Positions 26,018 to 34,865 are shown, numbered from the stretch's first letter. The stretch: 64,000 bases of DNA from Arthrobacter sp. ZGTC131 (GCF_002929275.1 NZ_PJIK01000006.1:62001-126000), one strand, 5' to 3'. Translations and numbers: made by a program. Notes: generated from the letters alone by a model not told the origin.

Positions 26018-26314
26018 GGTGCTCCTTCAGTCAGTTACATCTGTCCTCCAATGCTGACCGCATTCCATGTCTGTCAGCGCATGTGATTGTGACCGAAAAG
26101 CAGGGCGAACTGACCATCCGCCTGTCGATTCGTCATTCACGCCGGAACGTAACTTACGTTCAACATAGACATGTGAAGATGTTTTTAATGACCAAAACGG
26201 CCGTCTCGTGTTACTTTCATCACTGTCGCTACTGCGCAGCTCGAGTCGGCTTGACCCACGCCAGGCCACGTGCGCATCCTTCGCATCACACCTGCCACTC
26301 ACCTGGGAGAAACC
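26018..26314. promoter_or_regulatory. Divergent promoter region, homoserine dehydrogenase / APC permease
   Basis: 297 bp with no gene. It is AT-richer than the flanks around 26150-26220 (cttacgttcaacatagacatg, atgtttttaatgaccaaaac), as expected for promoters and regulator sites. I see no perfect palindrome. Confidence 0.5.
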
Positions 26315-27754
26315 ATGGAAACGTCATTACCTGTCCAGCTCGAACCGCAGCCAACCATTCCGCCGTCGACCGATTCGGGTCTCCGGCGGTCCATGGGGGG
26401 CCGGCATCTGGTCATGATCGCCATGGGCGGGGTGATCGGCTCCGGGCTTTTCCTGAGCTCGGGGTACACCATTTCCCAGGCCGGGCCGCTTGGGGCGGTC
26501 ATCGCGTATCTCATTGGCGCCTTTGTTGTGTACCTGGTGATGGCCTGCCTCGGTGAACTTGCCATCGCTTATCCGGTCTCAGGGGCCTTCCATATCTACG
26601 CGGCGAGGTCGATCGGGCCGGCCACCGGGTTCACCACCGCCTGGCTCTACTGGCTCTGCTGGGCGGTGGCCATCGGATCGGAGTTCACGGCTTCCGGTCT
26701 CCTGATGCAGCGCTGGTTCCCGGGTGTTGACGTCTGGGTCTGGTGCCTTATCTTCGCCTCGGTCCTCTTCGGCTTCAACGCGGTTTCTTCGAAATTCTTC
26801 GGCGAATCTGAGTTCTGGTTTGCCATCGTCAAGGTCGGCGCCATCGTGGTTCTCATCGTTTTCGGCGGCGCGGCGCTGTTCGGCTTCCACCCGCTCAGCG
26901 AGGCGGCCAACCATCCCAGCATGTTTGAAAACTTCAACACTTCCGGCGGTCTCTTCCCCAACGGCTTCACGGGTGTCCTGGTCACTGCGCTTGCGGTGTT
27001 CTACGCCTTCTCGGGTTCAGAGCTCATCGGTGTGGCGGCGGGCGAAACCGCTGACCCGGCCACCAGTATCCCCAAAGCGATGCGCAGCACCGTCATCCGT
27101 CTGCTGATCTTCTTCGTCGGGGCAATCGCTGTCATTGCCGCCACCATCCCCTTCGAGCAGGTTGGGCTGGATGAGAGCCCGTTCGTGACGGTCTTCTCAT
27201 CCATCGGCATTCCTTATGCCGCAGACTTCATGAACTTCGTCATCATCACCGCGCTCCTTTCGGCCGGTAACAGCGGCCTCTTCTCCTGCGCACGGATGCT
27301 TTACTCCCTTGCCGACGAGGGGCACGCGCCCCGGGCGCTGAAGAAGCTGACCCGGCGCGGTATTCCCATGACTGCACTCTCCGTCAGCATGCTCGGTGGC
27401 CTGGCATCCCTCATAAGCAGCGTCGTTGCACCTGAAACGGTATATCTGGCTCTCGTATCGGTGGCGGGTTTCGCCGTCGTCGGGGTCTGGATGTCCATCA
27501 CCGCCTCGCATTTCTTCCACAGGAGATCCTTCGTCAAGAACGGCGGTGATGTCGCTGCGCTTCCCTACAAGGCCCCGCTGTTCCCGCTGGTGCCGATCCT
27601 GGCCTTCTCGCTCTGTGTCATCTCGCTCATCGGCATCGCCTATGACCCGAACCAGGTGGCAGCGCTCTATTTCGGATTCACTTTCGTTGGCGCCTGCTAT
27701 GCCTTCTTTTACTTCAAGTACGGACGCAAGGCGCGCGCAAACCAGCCCTCCTGA
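26315..27754 (+). CDS. APC-family amino acid permease
   Basis: 479 residues, about 12 membrane helices. The first helix reads GGVIGSGLFLSSGYTISQAG, the substrate-binding GxG motif of amino acid transporters of the AAT group; SGAFHIYAARSIGPATGF and FYAFSGSELIGVAAGETADP are the other conserved blocks. ATG 26315 with GGGAGA upstream; the longer frame from 26270 is less likely. Divergent from the homoserine dehydrogenase operon, so the cargo may be homoserine or a related amino acid. Confidence 0.93.
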   Translation: METSLPVQLEPQPTIPPSTDSGLRRSMGGRHLVMIAMGGVIGSGLFLSSGYTISQAGPLGAVIAYLIGAFVVYLVMACLGELAIAYPVSGAFHIYAARSIGPATGFTTAWLYWLCWAVAIGSEFTASGLLMQRWFPGVDVWVWCLIFASVLFGFNAVSSKFFGESEFWFAIVKVGAIVVLIVFGGAALFGFHPLSEAANHPSMFENFNTSGGLFPNGFTGVLVTALAVFYAFSGSELIGVAAGETADPATSIPKAMRSTVIRLLIFFVGAIAVIAATIPFEQVGLDESPFVTVFSSIGIPYAADFMNFVIITALLSAGNSGLFSCARMLYSLADEGHAPRALKKLTRRGIPMTALSVSMLGGLASLISSVVAPETVYLALVSVAGFAVVGVWMSITASHFFHRRSFVKNGGDVAALPYKAPLFPLVPILAFSLCVISLIGIAYDPNQVAALYFGFTFVGACYAFFYFKYGRKARANQPS

Positions 27755-27779
27755 CGCCGTCACAAACTATCGTCCACGT

Positions 27780-27819
27780 AGCTTGGTGGCGGGAGGCTTT
27801 CGTCCCCCGCCACCAAGCT
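27780..27819 (+). terminator. Terminator after APC permease
   Basis: AGCTTGGTGGCGGG and CCCGCCACCAAGCT form a perfect 14-bp stem with a 12-nt loop, 26 bp after the permease stop. No T-run. Confidence 0.8.
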
Positions 27820-27879
27820 CGGCGTTCTGCGGGGACATGTGAGAATAGGCGTAGTTATCAGGCGGAAGGAGCACGGAGC

Positions 27880-28680
27880 ATGGATTCTTCCTCGGAAGCG
27901 TCATCCATGGCCCAAGGCCTTCGGATAGTTCGGCTGGTCGCAGACCGGGAGAAGTGGGGAAGGCGGCTACTCGGCGTTTCCCAGATCGCATCCGAGCTGG
28001 AGATGGACCAAAGCCGTGTCTCCCGGTTGACTCAGGAATTGTGCGAGCTGGGACTGCTGGAACGGGTCGAACGCGGGCCATTCCGGACCGGTCCACGTTT
28101 TTTTAGCCTGGCTGCCGCTTTGAATACAGGCTGGGTCCGCGAATCAAGAACCGAACTTGAGGCTTTGGTGGCCTCGTTCGGCCTTAGATCCAGACTTTCC
28201 GTCCGGGAGGGCTTCCGCGTCATTCTCCTGCGGACCTCCAGCAATGACGCGGTTCCCGGCGGCTTCGTGAAACCCGGCATGGTGACACCCGTGTGGTGCA
28301 CCGGGTCCGGCCGGGCCCTGCTGTGGGACGAGGAGCAGCCAGCCGTTGAGGCCCTCCTTGCGGACGTCAACTTCATTGGCGTGGGCGGTCCGGGGGCGGC
28401 CCATTCGCTGCAGGAAGTCGTCGAATTGATGGACCGGGACCGGGCGCGGGGCTTCATTGTCGCGGAGGAAGAGTTCGAGCATGGAGTCTACGAACTGGCA
28501 GTTCCGGTCCGCACTGCCGACGGTTCCGTTCTTGCAGCGCTCAGCGTCCTGGGCGGCCGGGCCGAGATCATGTCCGGCGCAGATGACATTGCGAAGGCCC
28601 TGCGGGAAGCAGCCCAACGGCTGGGCTCCTGCCAGGGCGGCGCGCGGAACAGCGCTGGCCGGAAGGGTCTTGCCAGCTAA
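27880..28680 (+). CDS. IclR-family transcriptional regulator
   Basis: 266 residues. N-terminal wHTH: SMAQGLRIVRLVADREKWG, LLGVSQIASELEMDQSRVSR, LTQELCELGLLERVERGPF. The C-terminal effector domain includes VWCTGSGRALLWD and the YELAVPVRTADGSVLAALSV strand pair typical of IclR. SD GGAAGGAG. Its stop overlaps the stop of the convergent IclR gene by a few bases. Target unknown; the adjacent permease operon or the cyclase operon are candidates. Confidence 0.9.
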   Translation: MDSSSEASSMAQGLRIVRLVADREKWGRRLLGVSQIASELEMDQSRVSRLTQELCELGLLERVERGPFRTGPRFFSLAAALNTGWVRESRTELEALVASFGLRSRLSVREGFRVILLRTSSNDAVPGGFVKPGMVTPVWCTGSGRALLWDEEQPAVEALLADVNFIGVGGPGAAHSLQEVVELMDRDRARGFIVAEEEFEHGVYELAVPVRTADGSVLAALSVLGGRAEIMSGADDIAKALREAAQRLGSCQGGARNSAGRKGLAS

Positions 28681-29453
28681 GGCACATTCTTCGGCGGGAC
28701 CTCACCCAGCATGGACTCAAGCCACCTTCCCCAGGACACGAGAGCCGTGGCGCATGCCTCCAACCTCGGCTGCAGGCGGGTCTTGGCGCCTACGACCTGC
28801 AGCGCTGCCACCACGTCGCCCTTGAAGTCCCGAATCGGAACGGCCAGGGAATACAGCCCCGGCTCGGCTTCCTCGTCGACGATGGAGTATCCCCGCGCCC
28901 GGGCCGCGCGTAGTCGTGACAGGAAGTCTTCCGCGTCAAGGGGCGTATTGGGGCCATGGCGCACGAAAGCGACACCGGAGAAAAGGGTCCGGACCTCGTC
29001 GTCGGACGCTTCCCACAGCAGTGCCTGGCCGGCATCGCTGCAGTAGGCCGGATAGGGCCGGCCCAGCCATGAACCGATCATGTTGCTACTTGCCGGAACA
29101 TGCTCACCGATGGTGACGGTGCTGTCTCCGCTCAGAATTCCAAGGAAGCATCCTTCATCAGTTTCACGGGCCAAGCCTGCCAGCGCGGTGGCGCCGTCGG
29201 TCTGCAACCGTTGTTCGGACAACAGCTGCGCGTCCGTCAGGAGCGACCAGTCGACGGTGTAGGTCCGGTGGTCTTTGCGGACCAGAAACCCCTCCTGCTG
29301 GGCCGTCCGCAGGCTGCGCGCTACCTGGCTGCGGTCCTTGCCCAGGTCGGTTGCTATATCAGCGACCGTTCCGCCAGGCAGGCCTTCTGCGTTGCGGGAG
29401 CCCACCGCTAGGACAGCCATAATTCCCCGGCCCATGCTGGATGTCTTAGACAT
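28677..29453 (-). CDS. IclR-family transcriptional regulator
   Basis: 258 residues. wHTH: RGIMAVLAVGSRNAEGLPGG, TVADIATDLGKDRSQVARSL, RTAQQEGFLVRKDHRTY. Effector domain: YCSDAGQALLWE and YSLAVPIRDFKGDVVAALQV. Homologous over its length to the convergent regulator at 27880 (same CxxGxALLWxE and LAVPxR blocks), so the two are paralogues facing each other. The start at 29453 avoids an unlikely 52-residue extension. 32 bp downstream of the cyclase operon and on the same strand, so probably its regulator. Confidence 0.9.
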   Translation of the reverse strand: MSKTSSMGRGIMAVLAVGSRNAEGLPGGTVADIATDLGKDRSQVARSLRTAQQEGFLVRKDHRTYTVDWSLLTDAQLLSEQRLQTDGATALAGLARETDEGCFLGILSGDSTVTIGEHVPASSNMIGSWLGRPYPAYCSDAGQALLWEASDDEVRTLFSGVAFVRHGPNTPLDAEDFLSRLRAARARGYSIVDEEAEPGLYSLAVPIRDFKGDVVAALQVVGAKTRLQPRLEACATALVSWGRWLESMLGEVPPKNVP

Positions 29454-29485
29454 GGGTCCGATTCTAGTCACTGGAGGAACGCCTC

Positions 29486-30238
29486 CTAATGGATGGCGAA
29501 GACCCGGGCAGGAAAACCGCTGCCCCGCAGTGGCTTGGGCCAAGTGGCAATGAGGGCAGCGCCCGCTTCTGGAAGTCCGTCCAGGTTCGCCATCAGCTCG
29601 ATCTGCCACCGGTTCTGTGCCAGGACGTAGGTCTCCAGAGTGAAATCCTGGCGGGATGTGGCCAGTCCCGGGTCTGTGTCCGTCTGCTCATGACCGACGG
29701 CGGTAACCGACCGCTCCTCAACCAGGAAGGAGAGGACTTCCTGCGACCAGCCCGGTGTGTGGCTGACACCGTGCTGGTCCCTGTTTGCCATGGCGGCAGC
29801 GTCAGGCCAACGGTCACTCCAGCCTGTCCGCAATGCCACAAAGGCCCCGGGTGGGATGGCACCATTGCGGTGTTCCCAGGCACGGACGTCCTCCATCTGG
29901 GGAGTGGCGTCCGCATTAGCGATGACGCGCTCGGTGATATCCAAGACGACCAGCGGAAGGACCATCTCCTCCACCGGAATCTGGTCCAGGGTCTTTCCTC
30001 CTGAGATGAAATGCGAGGGAGGATCAACGTGTGTTCCCCATTGTCCGATGATCGAGTAGCGGTGAGCGGTGAAACCGTCACCTTTCTCCAGATCGAAGAC
30101 GGGCTCCCTGATTTCGTCGGGGAATGCCGGGAAGTGTGGCTGGCCGGGGTGGAAGGCGTGCGTCAGGTCAGTGAATGATCTGCCGGCAATCAGCGTGTGC
30201 AGGCCGTCCCAAAGGGCGGTTGTGGTGACTTGAGTCAT
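29486..30238 (-). CDS. Cyclase-family metal-dependent hydrolase (kynurenine-formamidase-like)
   Basis: 250 residues. The family metal motif HGTHxDxPxH appears as QWGTHVDPPSHF with the first His replaced by Gln; a further conserved block is FVALRTGWSDRWPD, and VTAVGHEQTDTDPG holds the usual D-x-x-S/T region. Enzymes of this fold hydrolyse amides or cyclic esters (kynurenine formamidase, isatin hydrolase). It overlaps the 30235 gene by 4 nt (ATGA). Substrate unknown. Confidence 0.88.
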   Translation of the reverse strand: MTQVTTTALWDGLHTLIAGRSFTDLTHAFHPGQPHFPAFPDEIREPVFDLEKGDGFTAHRYSIIGQWGTHVDPPSHFISGGKTLDQIPVEEMVLPLVVLDITERVIANADATPQMEDVRAWEHRNGAIPPGAFVALRTGWSDRWPDAAAMANRDQHGVSHTPGWSQEVLSFLVEERSVTAVGHEQTDTDPGLATSRQDFTLETYVLAQNRWQIELMANLDGLPEAGAALIATWPKPLRGSGFPARVFAIH

Positions 30239-30684
30239 GACGTGGCCTGGCTTTCAACCAATGCAGGAAGGGCAGTGTTGGAAACGCCGATTGGCCCTGT
30301 CAGCTCAATGACGGGTACCTCCCAAGGGTGGATATCCACGATGTGCTGCAGGAGGCGTTCCACGGCATCGTCGTCGAGCGCAGCATCGAAATACGTCGTC
30401 AAGACTAGGGTCGGCGAAATTGTCTGCTGACCAACCTGCCCCAACGTAGGATTGGCGCCTTCAGCGCAAGTGAACCCCTCAAAACCCAAACCGGATTCGA
30501 AGACATGCCGGTAGTTGCCAAAGTCCCCCAGGTCAGGGGATTCCGCGACAGCGTCGAGCAGGGCCGCAATGCCCGCTTCGTCTTTAAATGCTCCTGCGTC
30601 GCCGCTGGCGAGCCGCGAGAAGGTTTCTGGAGCTACGGGCCAATGCACACGCAGCTTGCGTACTGGTTTCATTTCAATCTTCAA
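30235..30684 (-). CDS. Small protein coupled to the cyclase
   Basis: 149 residues from TTG 30684, which has AGGAGA 6 nt upstream; longer versions would run through the promoter region. Contains LVLTTYFDAALDDDAVERLL and QHIVDIHPWEVPVIEL; the HPWEVP stretch recalls the HPYE(V/E)P loop of CutA and NIF3-like proteins, so a small ferredoxin-like fold is possible. I do not recognise the family. Four-nt overlap with the cyclase suggests the two act together. Confidence 0.75.
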   Translation of the reverse strand: MKIEMKPVRKLRVHWPVAPETFSRLASGDAGAFKDEAGIAALLDAVAESPDLGDFGNYRHVFESGLGFEGFTCAEGANPTLGQVGQQTISPTLVLTTYFDAALDDDAVERLLQHIVDIHPWEVPVIELTGPIGVSNTALPALVESQATS

Positions 30685-30750
30685 GGGAAGTCTCCTGATC
30701 GGTTCGTAACGTGTTTGCATGCCATCGTGGCACGGTGTGATGATCATTAC

Positions 30751-30768
30751 AAGCATTGAAAAATGCTT
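30751..30768. promoter_or_regulatory. Palindrome in divergent promoter
   Basis: AAGCATT-GAAA-AATGCTT, perfect 7-bp arms, in the gap between the cyclase operon (-) and the homocysteine methyltransferase gene (+). A plausible site for the IclR protein at 28677; assignment is inference. Confidence 0.5.
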
Positions 30769-30848
30769 ATTATGAACATAGCCATCGTGCATAGGACGTG
30801 CACCGTTCCCGACAGCCATGGACGAACGAACCGCTTGGAGCCCAAACA

Positions 30849-31817
30849 ATGCCCAGCAACACCAAGCTCTCCCGCATGCTTGAGGCCGGAGCGAACCTGA
30901 CCGTGGACGGCGCACTTGCCACCGAGCTGGAAGCGCACGGCTGCGATCTGAACGACCCCTTGTGGTCGGCCAAAGTCCTCCTGGAACAGCCGCAGCTCGT
31001 CAAGCGCGTGCACCGCGATTACTTCCGCGCCGGAGCCGCGGTCGCGATCACGGCGAGCTATCAGGCAACACCCCAGGGATTTGCGCGGCGCGGCATTGGC
31101 GAAGAAGAGGCCCTGGAGCTGGTGGCATTGAGTGTCCGCCTGGCCGACGAGGCTCGCAGCGAGCACCTGGCCGAAAACCCGGGTGGAGGCCCCCTGCTGA
31201 TTGCAGGATCGGTCGGTCCGTACGGCGCATACCTGGCCGATGGGTCGGAATACCGGGGAGACTACTTCCTCAGCCGAAAAGAGTTCATGGAGTTCCACCG
31301 GCCGCGAATTGCCGCGCTGGTGGACGCCGGAGCGGACTTTCTTGCTTGTGAGACGCTGCCGTCCTTGCCGGAGGCCGAGGCCCTGATGGCACTCATGAAA
31401 GAGTTCGACGTCGATGGCTGGCTCTCCTTCACGCTGCGGGACGGAGGGCACATCAGCGACGGCACACCGCTGGCTCAGGTGGCAAAGCTCTCCAGGGCGC
31501 AGCCGTCCGTCGTGGCCATTGGCGTGAACTGTGTGCCGCTGGAGCTGGTTTCCCCAGCCCTGGGCGCCCTGGGCAAAGCCACGGACACGCCCCTGATCGC
31601 GTATCCAAATTCTGGCGAAATCTACGACGCGGTCACCAAAAAGTGGCGGCCGGCCGCGTCCGGGGACGCATCTGGGGGAGCCGGTAACAAGCAGCCCGCA
31701 AGCCTGGCCGAAGGAGCCGCCGTCTGGCGTGAACTTGGTGCCCGGCTCCTCGGCGGGTGCTGCCGGACCACCCCCGAGGACATTGCCGCCGTGGCAAGGC
31801 TTACGGGAAATCCCTGA
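30849..31817 (+). CDS. mmuM: Homocysteine S-methyltransferase (MmuM-like)
   Basis: 322 residues. Zinc-binding cysteines are present: the first in GVNCVPLE, the pair in GGCCRTTPEDI near the C-terminus. Other conserved blocks: DGALATELEAHGCDLNDPLW, ITASYQATPQGF, AGSVGPYGAYLADGSEYRGDY, ACETLPSLPEAEAL, AYPNSGEIYD. The reaction is methyl transfer from S-methylmethionine (or AdoMet) to homocysteine, giving methionine. Start at ATG 30849 with GGAG upstream. Monocistronic, divergent from the cyclase operon. Confidence 0.93.
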   Translation: MPSNTKLSRMLEAGANLTVDGALATELEAHGCDLNDPLWSAKVLLEQPQLVKRVHRDYFRAGAAVAITASYQATPQGFARRGIGEEEALELVALSVRLADEARSEHLAENPGGGPLLIAGSVGPYGAYLADGSEYRGDYFLSRKEFMEFHRPRIAALVDAGADFLACETLPSLPEAEALMALMKEFDVDGWLSFTLRDGGHISDGTPLAQVAKLSRAQPSVVAIGVNCVPLELVSPALGALGKATDTPLIAYPNSGEIYDAVTKKWRPAASGDASGGAGNKQPASLAEGAAVWRELGARLLGGCCRTTPEDIAAVARLTGNP

Positions 31818-32162
31818 CGGCTGGCTGCCTCAGCAGGCCGGCACCCCCGCATCCGCGGGTCCGTCGCTAGGCCGGATCCAGAGGTTGCGTGGGGCTGACC
31901 AGGGGCGTCGAGCGAGACTTCGATACCGAGAATGCTGCGCGGGTGGGGTTACAAGGGAAGGACCTGTCACCGTCCCGGACCTTGTAGGGGCACTACCAGG
32001 GCCTCCGTCCGCGGGCTTTCCGCAGGCCGTTGTCAGTGCGCGGAAGTGGGCTTACGCTGTGCGCACGGCCCCATTCGGGGACCGTTCCAGGACCTGCCGG
32101 CGAGGGCGCCAGACGCGCCCGTGGGTGCCCGTGTCCCGGACATCGCGGAACAGGAAAAGACC
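31818..32162. other. 345 bp without a recognisable gene
   Basis: No coherent protein on either strand. AGGAAAA at the end is the ribosome-binding site of the GYD gene. Could include worn pseudogene sequence, but I see no identifiable piece. Confidence 0.4.
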
Positions 32163-32484
32163 ATGACCAAAATATTTGTTTGAAGCCAATTATGTGGGCG
32201 AGGGAATCAAGGGGCTCATGCGTGAGGGCGGCACAGCCCGGCGTGCCGCGCTGACCGAGGCCCTCACTTCCGTGGGCGGCTCACTCGAAAGTTTCTACTA
32301 CGCCTTCGGGGACACCGACGTCCTGGGCGTCTTCGATGTCCCCGACCCGGCCGGCGCCGCAGCCCTGTCGCTGATGATCAATTCGTCGGGCAACGTGAAT
32401 GTGCGGCTGAAGCCGCTCCTGACGCCGGAAGAGATCGACGAGGCTGCCAAGAAGACGCCGTCATACCGGGCTCCGGGTCAGTAG
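32163..32484 (+). pseudogene. GYD-domain protein with N-terminal frameshift
   Basis: The natural start is ATG 32163 (AGGAAAAG upstream), but it reads MTKIFV then stops. Removing one A of the AAAA run restores MTKYLFEANYVGEGIKGLMR, the normal beginning of GYD family proteins (about 105 residues). The rest (SVGGSLESFYYAFGDTDVLG, SLMINSSGNVNVRLKPLLTP) is intact to 32484. Either a disrupted gene, a slippage-switchable gene, or a sequencing error. A TTG at 32176 could start a slightly shortened protein but has no ribosome-binding site. Confidence 0.8.
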
Positions 32485-32572
32485 GGGCAGGCCACTAGGC
32501 CGTGGCCGGCCCGCCTTATTTGGTGGACAGCCCGACGGCGTTGGCCCGCGCGGGCAGGTCCTGGACCCGCTG

Positions 32573-33070
32573 TCAGTGGCTGAGGATCTGCTCGCGGAGG
32601 ATGTCTGCGTGCCCGCAGTGCTGGGCGAGCTCGCGCAGCATGTGCAGGTACACCCAGCGCAGCGGCAGCGGGCCCCGCCGATTCCCGTTGACAAAGTCGT
32701 CGAGGTGCAGCGCGGATGCCGCCCGGCGCGACGCCTCGCAGGCGTCGCGGTGGGCGGCCTGGATGCTGTCAATCGTGTCCTGGTCACTAAGGACGAATGA
32801 CTCGTCCGGCGTGGCCGGGATGCCGATGTCTGCGCGGGAGCGGCAGGTGATCGCTTCGTCGAACCAGACCTTTTCCACGAAGGTCGCATGCTTGACCAGT
32901 CCCAGCAGCGTGGTCCGCGAGGGCACCAAAGTCCGGCGCGCCTGCTCCTCGGTCAGGCCGTCCAGGCAGGCATTGAGCCTGCTGCGGTGCTCATCGAGGA
33001 AGGCCTCGAACTGGATCCGCACCGGCTCGTTGATGACGTCCTCGGCGGAAGTGGCTGGAAGCGAAGGCAT
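32573..33070 (-). CDS. DinB/DUF664-family protein (mycothiol-dependent transferase type)
   Basis: About 165 residues forming a four-helix bundle. Metal-ligand histidines of the family are visible: LVKHATFVEKVWF and LRELAQHCGHADILREQ. Other landmarks: DEHRSRLNACLDGLTEEQAR and GPLPLRWVYLHML. DUF664/DinB proteins of Actinobacteria include mycothiol S-transferases acting on electrophiles. The start MPSLPATS at 33070 has no clear ribosome-binding site. Separate from neighbours. Confidence 0.87.
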   Translation of the reverse strand: MPSLPATSAEDVINEPVRIQFEAFLDEHRSRLNACLDGLTEEQARRTLVPSRTTLLGLVKHATFVEKVWFDEAITCRSRADIGIPATPDESFVLSDQDTIDSIQAAHRDACEASRRAASALHLDDFVNGNRRGPLPLRWVYLHMLRELAQHCGHADILREQILSH

Positions 33071-33129
33071 GCACGCAGTATGCCAAGGGGGCCGCGCGGC
33101 GGCAACGGATGGCACGGTCAGTGAGGGCC

Positions 33130-33882
33130 TCAAGTGTCCGTTCGCGCTGTCAGCCCCATGAACATCGTCCGGTGCAGGATGTCCACGTGCTTGCGGGCGA
33201 TCTCCACGGCCTCGTCGCCGTGGCCAGCGCGCAGGGCCGCCACCAGTGCGACATGGTCGCAGTTTGATTTGTGCAGCAGCTCGATCGGGTAGGGGATGAA
33301 GTAGGCATATAGCTCTGCCAGCGTTTCGTGATAAGCCTCTACGGCGGTCCCCAGCCCCGACGCGGTGCCCACCAGCTGGTGGAACTGCTCGTCTGCCTGG
33401 TGGTAATCGGACCAGTCCGTGGATTCGGCCATGTCACGGGTCAGCTGGTCGAGCTCATCCAGCTGCTCGGCCGTGGCGTTGATGGCCGCGTAGTGCGTCA
33501 CCGCGCATTCGAAGAGCAGCCTCCGGTCCACCAGCCGGTTCACGGCCTGGGATTCGGCCGGCGACGCCGAGAGTTCGGCCAGCACGTTCCGCGGCGGCTC
33601 GTCGGCCACGAACGTTCCGCCGCCGCGGCCGCGGCGGCGGACCACGACGCCCTGTTCCGCCAGGCTCGCCAGCGCGCGGCGGGCGGTGATCGGGCTGACG
33701 GACAGGCCCAAGGCCACGTCCTCCTGGTCGGGCAGGCGTTCGCCGGGTTTGAGCAGCCCCAGCGAAATCGCCATGCCGATCCGCAGCCGGACGGCATCGA
33801 TGGCGCTGCGGCGGTCGATGCCGGCCAGCCTGCCGGCGCCGATCGGTGAGGTGTCGGCGGTGTCCTCCAACTGACGGGTCAT
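33130..33882 (-). CDS. GntR-family (FCD) transcriptional regulator
   Basis: About 250 residues. wHTH: AVRLRIGMAISLGLLKPGER, LPDQEDVALGLSVSPITARR, ALASLAEQGVVVRRRGRGGG. FCD domain: FECAVTHYAAINATAEQLDE, YHQADEQFHQLVGTASGLGT, NCDHVALVAALRAGHGDEAV with Asp/His ligands for a metal. ATG 33882 is chosen; 33930 would run over the operator. Divergent from the amidohydrolase-permease operon, with a perfect palindrome between them. A decayed copy lies at 21249-21805. Confidence 0.93.
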   Translation of the reverse strand: MTRQLEDTADTSPIGAGRLAGIDRRSAIDAVRLRIGMAISLGLLKPGERLPDQEDVALGLSVSPITARRALASLAEQGVVVRRRGRGGGTFVADEPPRNVLAELSASPAESQAVNRLVDRRLLFECAVTHYAAINATAEQLDELDQLTRDMAESTDWSDYHQADEQFHQLVGTASGLGTAVEAYHETLAELYAYFIPYPIELLHKSNCDHVALVAALRAGHGDEAVEIARKHVDILHRTMFMGLTARTDT

Positions 33883-33932
33883 ATCCGCTACTTTACGGCC
33901 CAATCCCGCCTCTTCCCATAATTGGATCATTC

Positions 33933-33954
33933 TGATCTAATATAGTGCAGATCA
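33933..33954. promoter_or_regulatory. Probable GntR operator
   Basis: TGATCT-N10-AGATCA, perfect 6-bp arms, 23 bp before the amidohydrolase start and 51 bp from the GntR start. The intervening aatata could be part of the -10 element, so bound GntR would block transcription. Confidence 0.6.
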
Positions 33955-33976
33955 CATCCCCAACGTGGAGAACACC

Positions 33977-34855
33977 ATGCAGCGCACCCTTCCCCTCATC
34001 GCGGCCCAGGCCCGGCCCCGCCTCATCGGCGAACCCGTCTCGGCGTTCGCGGAGGAGGTCACAGCCGCCCTCGCCGTCCAGCCGCACAGCACGCTGGTCG
34101 TCTTCCCGGAGCTGCACCTGTTCGGCGATTCCGACCCCGACCAGCAGCGCACCGAAATGCTCCAAGCCTCCGCTGAGCCGCTGGACGGCCCGCGGGTCAA
34201 GGAGCTCCGGCAGCTTGCCGCGGACCTGGGCATCTGGCTGGTCCCGGGCAGCGTGTGCGAGCGCGGCCCGGAGGGGCAGCTGTTCAACACTCAGTTGGTC
34301 CTGTCCCCGGAAGGGGAGCTCTCCGGCTACTACCGGAAGGTCTTCCCGTGGCGCCCGTTCGAGCCCTACGACCCCGGCGACCGGTTCACCACCGTGGACC
34401 TGGCCGGCGTCGGCAGGGTGGGCCTGAACATCTGCTACGACGCGTGGTTCCCGGAGGTCTCCCGCCAGCTTGCCTGGATGGGCGCCGAGGTGATCCTGAA
34501 CGTCGTCAAAACCACGACGCCGGACCGCCGGCAGGAGCTGGTGCTGGCCAAGGCCAACGCCATCGTGAACCAGGTCTTCGTGGTCAGCGTCAACTGCGCC
34601 GGTCCCACCGGCAAGGGCCTGAGCATCATCGTCGACCCCGAGGGCAACACCCTGGCCGAGGCCCCCGACGACGCGCCGGTGCTGCTCACCGCGGAACTGG
34701 ACCTTGCCGCCGTCGAGCACGTCAGGACGCACGGCACCGAAAACCTCAACCGCCCCTGGTCCCAGTTCCGCGACGGCGAAGATGCCGTCGAACTGCCCGT
34801 GTACCAGGGCCGGATCAGCCCGGACACCTGGGCTCCCCAGACCTTCAACGCTTAA
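33977..34855 (+). CDS. Carbon-nitrogen hydrolase (nitrilase superfamily)
   Basis: 292 residues. The Glu-Lys-Cys triad is complete: VVFPELHLFG, GYYRKVFPWRPFEPYDPGDR, and NICYDAWFPEVSRQLAWMGA. ATG 33977 is 6 nt after GGAG; GTG 33965 overlaps that site. Enzymes of this branch hydrolyse amides, nitriles or carbamoyl compounds. Followed by an APC permease (10-bp gap) and a second family member, all under the divergent GntR: an uptake-plus-hydrolysis cluster for an amide-like nitrogen source. Confidence 0.93.
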   Translation: MQRTLPLIAAQARPRLIGEPVSAFAEEVTAALAVQPHSTLVVFPELHLFGDSDPDQQRTEMLQASAEPLDGPRVKELRQLAADLGIWLVPGSVCERGPEGQLFNTQLVLSPEGELSGYYRKVFPWRPFEPYDPGDRFTTVDLAGVGRVGLNICYDAWFPEVSRQLAWMGAEVILNVVKTTTPDRRQELVLAKANAIVNQVFVVSVNCAGPTGKGLSIIVDPEGNTLAEAPDDAPVLLTAELDLAAVEHVRTHGTENLNRPWSQFRDGEDAVELPVYQGRISPDTWAPQTFNA

Positions 34856-34865
34856 GGAACCACCC

